Part shown: piece after piece, positions 57,101 through 64,000 of the stretch
Layout of the letters: each line of letters opens with the position of its first letter
How positions within the stretch are numbered: position 1 is the stretch's first letter
From: Chlorocebus sabaeus
Taxonomy: Eukaryota > Chordata > Mammalia > Primates > Cercopithecidae
Length of the DNA: 64,000 nucleotides
Assembly (NCBI RefSeq): GCF_047675955.1
Contig: NC_132911.1
Coordinates: 80,599,208 to 80,663,207, forward strand
Direction: 5' to 3'
Translations under genes and position numbers: made by a program
The notes under the pieces: model-generated
What the model saw: the letters and a program-made list of their open reading frames with translations, nothing else
What the model was told of the DNA's origin: nothing
The model's database searches: none

Positions 57101-59500
57101 ATATGTGGGTAAACCAAGGAGCTTATAATTATGGTTGACGGTTGTTTGTTTATAATGAAATCTAATTAAAGTTCATACATTTAAAATACAAAAGCTAATT
57201 ACTGAATTGCTCACTTCACTGATGGGCAGCAGTCAAATTAACTTTCAGGCCAAAAAAAAAAAAAAAAACTTAAATAAAAATCCCCAAACAAAAGCCTCTT
57301 TATAATAGCAATAAAATAACAACTAATCTCAGAGATCAAACATAAATTTGACAATATTTCATCCAGAAGAAAACTTGGCATTCTACTTATGTTCTCTATT
57401 ATGCTATTCCTAATGTGGTTTTTAATATAAAGTTATTTAAAATATTTACATGGGATGTAAAAAGACACTTGTATTTGGTAGATTCTAAGAGTATTATATA
57501 GTAAGATGCACTTGGCAGTGATTTAAAGAATTTATGCCTATAACTTTCTTCAGTGAAACTATTTGAAATCATGTAAAATTATTGAAATCATTGCTCAAGA
57601 AATAGGAATGTTTGCTGGAATACTTGACCTGTGATTGATTTTATGAAGATAATTATGGTAGGTTTAGCCTGCAAGAAATGACTTAAAAAAAAAAAAATGT
57701 GCCTACGCTATTATACTTACTGTTATATTGGTTATGAGATCATATTGGTAGGGATTGTGAAATAGAAATAATTATACAATTGTTTTTTCTTTGAAATATT
57801 TGGTTGTCAGTAGTTCAATAATCAATTTCATATATGAATAGACAAAGGAGAAAAAATACAGATGCATGTTAAAATATACTGTCTTTGCATTGCCTTTCAT
57901 ATGTCTTTACATATGAAATAAATTGTATGTGCACTGGTTTTTACTAGTCTGGTATATCTTTTTTTGAAGCCAAAGAGTCTACAGTTATATATAACTTAAT
58001 AAAACTAATTAAGAATAATTTTTTAAATGTACTTATGTGATAACTTAAAAGATTATCAACTATGCACTCTTAGATTATGCATATGCCAGAGAGATTAGTC
58101 AGTTACATCTTAAAGACGAACAATATAACATGTGAAAAACATGGTAACTGTGATTTATAAATTCCAAAAATGATTGAAGCAGTTCATGTTTTTCCAAGGA
58201 GAACTAAAGTGTTCTGTGTTAAAGCTTCATGTTTAGCAGTGTAATTTACTTGAACTTTCAGATATGGTAGAAATTGAGGGAGGGAGTCTGTGAAAGGAAA
58301 ATAATTCTGTCCATTATTGAGATCCTTGTAAATGTAAGTATAATCTACACAATCTTTTCATAACTTCAGTGTATATTTATATGCATTTTATTATAGTACC
58401 TGATTGATTTATGGATTAATATTTATGTAGGGAAGAAAAATTAAAAGGATCATATAGTCATTTAATTCTAATCCTACTTTGCATAGATGGACCAAAAAGA
58501 AGATGATTAATGCTGAAGTATGACTGGGTCACTGGCATTTGGAAGTACCTTTTTGTTCAATAAAGACAGGAAAAAAAAGTCAGTATATTCTCAGTATTGG
58601 CAAACAACAGCTTTCTAGTAATACTTTAGCTGATTAGGACATCCTTAACCTTTAATGAAGCAATCACTACAAAGCCTTAATGTCAGCTGGAATACTAGCA
58701 AAACAGTATCAAAGAAAGAATCAGAAAGAGGCACTGAACATAATTACAGTTCATGTCCTTGTCTCACACCAATGCAAACTATTCATTTTCAATTAGAATG
58801 AATAAGAAAATTAGAAATCAACTAGATTGGTTGCAAGTACCGAAGTTTGTTTACAGAGGGTAGCTAAATTATTGGGTCCATCTTGCACACTGATTATAAA
58901 ATTTTCCTGAAGCAAACAAATAAAATGAGTCATATAATAGTGTAATTTTGTTAAGGAGAGATTATTGATTCCTCTCTAAGGAAAGTAGCTGGAGTTTGAT
59001 TAAAGTTTTGAAGAAAACTGAGTAAAATTCCTATTTCCCACAACTATTCAAATTTAGAACTATTGGACTCATTGGTAAAGTGCACCTTTTCTCTTTAGTT
59101 TTCCATCACATATGTTTAATGCTATATAATTGTTATATACAGTCTATGCAGATTTAGTGATGTGAGAGAGAATGAGGGAAAATGAGGGTGGGAAGAGAGG
59201 AAGAGAAAGAAAAGAATGAGAGAGGGAGAAGAAGACTATTAATCACAGGGTCCCATTTACAGAGAAGAAAACAAATCTTCATTGACTAGCTAACACTAAT
59301 GAGAAAAACGAGAGGAAAACGGGGAAAAACGACTTAGTTGACTCACATACTCATACTTGTCTTTGTAAACTTTCTCTATTTAAAAAATGTGCCTGTTTTA
59401 AATGCTGAATATGTTTGGTTACATCCTTCTATTCAAACTTAATTACCTTCTCCCCTTTGTCGTGACATGGGTGGAAAGTTTTTGCCGTGTCAGGAGAGGT
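54136..59500. other. Repeat-poor, conserved-looking non-coding DNA
   Basis: No exon or transposon is recognised. Blocks at 55,440-55,720 and 56,400-56,720 have the balanced composition and TAAT/TGTCA/GATAG words of conserved elements (for example CTGCACTAATTGCTGCC, TAAACTTTAATTAACTC, GCTAACTAATCATTTACC). C/T tracts at 55,283-55,330 and A runs at 57,251-57,268 and 57,686-57,698 are simple repeats. Confidence 0.5.
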
Positions 59501-59546
59501 CGTCACACATTCTTTTGCAGTTCTCTTCATTAATTCCTTCTTGCAG

Positions 59547-59571
59547 AAGCATTTTCTCTCGTGCTGGGAAG
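59547..59571 (+). other. Possible 25-nt microexon (weak)
   Basis: CATTAATTCCTTCTTGCAG precedes and GTAGGAGGG follows a 25-base segment ending GGGAAG. Both splice sites are reasonable, but microexons of this size arise by chance often, so it is recorded only as a candidate. Confidence 0.15.
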
Positions 59572-60358
59572 GTAGGAGGGTGTAACAGAAGAGCCCTGAA
59601 ACATCAGCAGGAAGCTCTAAGCTGGTTAATGCAGTATAATTGTCTGGACATAGACTGGTCTTTGTTTGTGTGGTTCACTCCGAATCAGCTGTAATTAACT
59701 CCAGAGTGTTTCCAGATTGCCAGCAAAGAAAAATTACAGCTTTTCTGTTTTAAATTGTAAAGCTCACAAACATTAACTATGCAGATTGCATTTACTTTGA
59801 TATATTTCTATCTTACAAGTGAAAAAGCTTGTTTGGCTACCCAACCCCCACTTCTAAAAATCTGCTTTTGTAAGTTATTTGATTTAGTGTCTATTGGAAC
59901 ATAATGACTCCTTAATAGTTGGAATTGAAACCTTTTTTACTTAATATTTTCTATCCTTTTACATCCTTGCATTGACCGTCTTTCTTGCTAATGTTTTTAA
60001 TACTGTAGTGGGAAAAAAGTTATGCAATCTTTCATGAAATACTCCACATATACTAAAATAAGCAAATAGCAGAGTACGATGAATTAAAGAGAAACACTAG
60101 CACCAACCTAAGACTGAGATCAAAGATGTACCTGACGTAACTGGTACTTCCACACAGGTATTTACCTGTGTTACGATACATCAAAAGAGAGACTGAGAAA
60201 CAGGCAATTCTCCTACCCTCTTCTCTGAGTTCGCACACCACACCCTTTTAAAAGCTTCTATACAGTAGTTTATAATTATGAATTCCAACTTGGGTAAAAG
60301 TGAGGTAGCGATAGCGGTGAGAACTAATGCAGCCTTGTACACAAAAGATTTGTCAGCA

Positions 60359-60366
<8 letters not shown>

Positions 60367-60389
<23 letters not shown>

Positions 60390-60422
60390 AAAGAAGTCCA
60401 GCCAAAATTCTTTTTTTTTTCT
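60367..60422. repeat. A(26) run and nearby T(11) run
   Basis: A homopolymer at 60,367-60,392 and T run at about 60,411-60,421 in opposite polarity, 18 bases apart. No Alu or L1 body adjoins, so they are not retrotransposon tails that I can recognise. Confidence 0.9.
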
Positions 60423-62600
60423 TTCTTCTGAATTTAACAATAAGGAATTTAAGCCTCAATGTGGCTTTAGCAACCAAAGAAAAGAAGCTCTTGGTGTCTG
60501 CATAATACCACTTTGATGGATTTTTTTCATCAGTTCTCTGTACGTGGCAACAAATAAACAAGTATAATTATACTTGTGAAGGTCTATTCATTGCTTTGTC
60601 AGGATTAGATATATGTGCCGTTTTCACACTGTGCCTCTCTTTTGTCTTTGCCTAACTCACTATGACATATTGATAGAGGATTTGGAATGGGGAAAAGGCC
60701 ACAGCAGAGACAGTGATGACCTTTTGGAAACTTGATATAATTCAAGGATTTTTATCTATTTTCTATTTTTTAAAATTTGTAACTAGTTACCAAATTATCA
60801 TGTAAGTGGACAACTTTTAACCCACATAAAATGGAGTAAATAAAGACTCAAAGTGTTATGACATGGCTAAAGAACAGTTGAGAATAAAGACAATAGGCTA
60901 AGGAGCCCACTGGTCTTCTTTCCCAGCACTTAGCAGAGTGGCTAACCTAGCATTCCTTTCCCATTATTCTGTCCTCTTGATCAGATCACGTTCTTTTTAA
61001 TCATTTCACAAACACTGTCTCACTGGACCGTAGAAGAGGGCTGGGACAATCTCAATTAAAAAACAGAGGTAAAACTGGCCTCTCTGATTTTGGGTTCTAA
61101 TGGGAACTCTGCTTTCTGAATGCAAAGGAATTCTTCTATTGTTCAGAAAGCACCCCCTTTCATTAGCTAGGCTCCTTGTAGGTGGGTTTGGTCATTTAGC
61201 AGAGCAGAGTTTAGGCAGCAGTGACTGCAGACGAAAGCAAAGCAGAACGACTAATAAAAGTTCTTTTCTGCATATTGTCCATTAGTTCTGAAAAAGGGAT
61301 TTGACATGATCAAAGTCACTGATCTTGTGAATTACTAAGAATACCAAAAATGTGTATGTACACATATTCTAAGCAGACCAGCAGGTATGTATTGCTTTGA
61401 ATTTAGCATTAAAACTATGTTAGGTTTTCTCTCTGGGATTTCTTGAGGACTTTGGTGATTTTACAAACAGAATGTCTGGCAGTAGGGAACAGAAGTTGGT
61501 GAACACTAAATAAAAATCACCTTAAATGGTGAAGGAACTTTTATAGTGAGTGAACTTGTTATGCAGTCATTTTGGAATGAATTCTATGGTTTAAGTTAAA
61601 TGGTTGTTTTTGTGGTCTTTTTTACTGGGACTTATAAAACTTTATCGTAAATTTCTTAAATGGGTCACTTTGATAAAAGAAAGACCTCGTCTGACATTGA
61701 CAACAGTGAAATCACTTAGCATCGTATTCAGTGTCACTGTACATAAGGATCTAAATAACTTTTTATCTATACAAACTAAAGTAATTCCCTCAGAATATAC
61801 TGAAAAACATTGTCATGGTTATAGTCAATAGCAACAAAATAAAAATTTTAAAATCAAATAATATATTATTAGCTATATCAATTTAGATAGTTTTGTTATT
61901 GTTGGTTTTGGGATGAAATGTAAATTTGATTGTATAGAAGACATGTATTTGACTTAGTTTATGATTTATATGTAGCTTATTGAGAAGAAATTGATTGGAA
62001 ATCTTCTGTAAAATTGTATGGGAGTATTGTACCAAAATATATCCTACCATATTGCTTTGACCTATGATGGATTCCTTAATGTGGTTTTCAAAATTTTTTA
62101 TACAGCAATAATGTTACATTTTGAAGGTGACTTCTGGCTCTTTTAAGGTAAAAGAAAAAAATGGGATCTACTTTATGTAGGGAAATATTGAGATGATACG
62201 TTGCAGGGTTTATTCCACATCTGGCCAAAATTGTTAACTGCACATTTTATGCAATTCATTTGAGTTGCTTTTAGAATGTGTGTAATAATTCTAGCCGGTG
62301 ACTGTATTTGTGGGATGAGAACTGTTATAGGAGTGAAGATAAAACTAAATTCAAATAGCATATATAGCTTAGAAACTTTTTTATAAAGCTGTAAAATATT
62401 AAGGAGTTTTCCTCACTCTTTATAATTAAAGTGAATTTTTTTTACATATCAGATATATTCATCATGCTTAGCAGGTTATCCTATCACTGGGGAAAATCAC
62501 CCTGGGTTCTGGAACTTTATGTTTTAATCTAGCATCATTAGTTTAGTCTTATTTACCACCTTGCATTCATTCCAAATTTCTAGTCTCTTTCTGACTCCCT
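60423..62600. other. Non-coding unique DNA
   Basis: No gene, repeat family or regulatory word cluster stands out. Short open frames only. Confidence 0.5.
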
Positions 62601-62612
62601 CATTTCCTTCAG

Positions 62613-62693
62613 GCCAGCAAGAGATTATATTTTAGGCACTTTGGCTGCCTTCAGTATGAATACGTTGTTTGTGCAGAATTGGCAAATGCAAAG
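62613..62693 (+). other. Candidate 81-nt internal exon
   Basis: An 81-base segment lies between a strong acceptor (CTCTTTCTGACTCCCTCATTTCCTTCAG, with a CTGAC branch-like word 20 bases upstream of AG) and a good donor (GCAAAG|GTAAAC). The length is 27 codons. Two of three forward frames have no stop: one reads ASKRLYFRHFGCLQYEYVVC then AELANAK, the other PARDYILGTLAAFSMNTLFV then QNWQMQR. I recognise neither peptide. It could be an alternative exon, a non-coding RNA exon or a pseudo-exon. Confidence 0.3.
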
Positions 62694-62699
62694 GTAAAC

Positions 62700-63560
62700 A
62701 TTAATGCTTATGGACTAATTACAAAATTGTTAGGTTTTCTTACTTATGGTTATCAGATTATTTCAGGGGATTTTGAAAGCTGTATGCATGCCATGAGGAT
62801 AATTAACCTGAAGCTCATCAATGATTAAAATTAAAATTACACACTAGGCTTTGTGATGTTTGATTTGTGAGCAATTAGAATGTCATTTTAACTATCTCAG
62901 ATACCAAAATGAATTTTGAATTCATTTTCAATCTATGAAGATCTTTTAATGTTTTCTAAACTGATCATTTTCCCTCTGATTTGCCTGACAAGATTGGATT
63001 TGATTACACTAAAGAGAGTTTTAATTAGCTATTCTTTATACTTAATATGCCAGTGACCTTCACTGATGTCTTTCTTGTATAAGAACTTTTAAAAAGGAAT
63101 TTCTAAAATGCTTAGTAATATTGGTGAAACCAATATTCTGTTTTGTTTTCTTCCAGTTCTCCATCACTCTGAAGACTATGTAATAAGGTATAGGGATGGG
63201 AGGAGCATCTAGGCTGAGATAGTACATATTTATCATAACCAATATGATATGCAATGTAATATAGCAACTTTAATCTTTCTTGTTTCAGAAATTGTCTGGA
63301 TATGTGAAAGTGTTGATACTTTTAAATTAAGGTGCTGGCCTTGAAGTTGTGAGACTCTTCACATTTAAGATTTGAAATAAGGTTGTTTACCTGTTTCATA
63401 AAATCAAGACAGTGCCTATGTTATAGGCCGAAAATAAACACAAGTTTCAGACCACTCCACTGTTGTGTACAGTGCCATCATTCTGCAAACTGAGAGATCT
63501 GCAGGGACTCAGAGAAACTTAAGCTGTAATCAAGCTGCTATTACAGTAGCTGAGGTTCTC
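62700..63560. other. Non-coding DNA
   Basis: 62,760-62,890 has conserved-element wording (GAGGATAATTAACCTGAAGC, CATCAATGATTAAAATTAAAATTAC, GAGCAATTAGAATGTC). No gene is seen. Confidence 0.45.
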
Positions 63561-63566
63561 GGGCAA

Positions 63567-63567
<1 letters not shown>

Positions 63568-63597
<30 letters not shown>
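63568..63597. repeat. (CA)n microsatellite
   Basis: About 15 CA units. Confidence 0.95.
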
Positions 63598-63599
<2 letters not shown>

Positions 63600-64000
63600 A
63601 GAGAATGAGACTTTTTACCAATGAATGCCCAACTTTCACTGGTACTTTACCCTGCTGTCAGAAACTGATATGGCTTTTATGGAGTGCATCTTGTCCTCAA
63701 CAAATAGGGTTTCTGGTCTAAGATGCCTGCTTGCAAAAAAACTTTTAAAAAATGAGGGATTTTCATTGGGAGTGCTTGTGTATGATTTGTTAAGCCAGGG
63801 GAGATGTTGATTGAGGCAGTGGTTGAGAGATGGGCAACTCACCAGGATTGATAACATCAAAATGGTATTTGAAATGGTGTTCATTACGCATTGCAGTGAA
63901 AAAAACTCAGTGAATGTGATTGTCCCCTAGGATGATAGGACTGGTTGCAGTAAATATTAATTTCTGTTCTGTTGCCCATTGAGGTGACTGAAGTGTGGGG

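Overview
This is primate, almost certainly human, nuclear DNA. It carries THE1/MST-class MaLR LTRs, L1PA-type LINE-1 3' ends, two AluS-like elements and many old MIR/L2 fragments, with long AT-rich non-coding stretches and several CpG islands. I find no intact protein-coding gene. The only protein-level matches are decayed LINE-1 ORF2 fragments.

Layout: (1) 1-9,818 is a nest of transposons. An old full-length-type L1 on the + strand (L1MA/L1PB-like) was later hit by a THE1/MST solo LTR, an antisense ERVK-type LTR, an antisense L1 3' fragment and a MaLR with internal sequence. An older L1 piece, a Tc1/mariner-type element and an antisense Alu follow. (2) 9,819-22,211 is mostly unique DNA with a twin-primed (5'-inverted) L1, an ERVL-type solo LTR, an Alu, MIRs and an L1M 3' end split by an MST solo LTR. 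(3) 22,212-64,000 is strikingly different: about 42 kb with no Alu, L1 or LTR that I can see, only MIR/L2 scraps and simple repeats. Inside it lies a chain of CpG-rich blocks (about 33.3, 34.6, 38.6, 41.7, 42.7-43.3, 43.7 and 44.5 kb), followed by about 19 kb of low-repeat, homeodomain/SOX/POU-site-rich sequence.

A transposon-poor interval with several CpG islands over 11 kb is typical of the 5' end and first introns of Polycomb-regulated developmental regulators. The best single promoter/first-exon candidate is + strand DNA ending in a splice donor at 44,620/44,621, but minus-strand donors also exist and transcription could be bidirectional. I cannot name the gene from the sequence. The standout regulatory candidate is 47,690-48,060. 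It holds an inverted SOX-core pair, a 14-bp RFX-like palindrome, and a perfect 16-bp palindrome made of two abutting POU octamers. A second candidate of interest is an 81-nt exon-like segment at 62,613-62,693 with strong splice signals.
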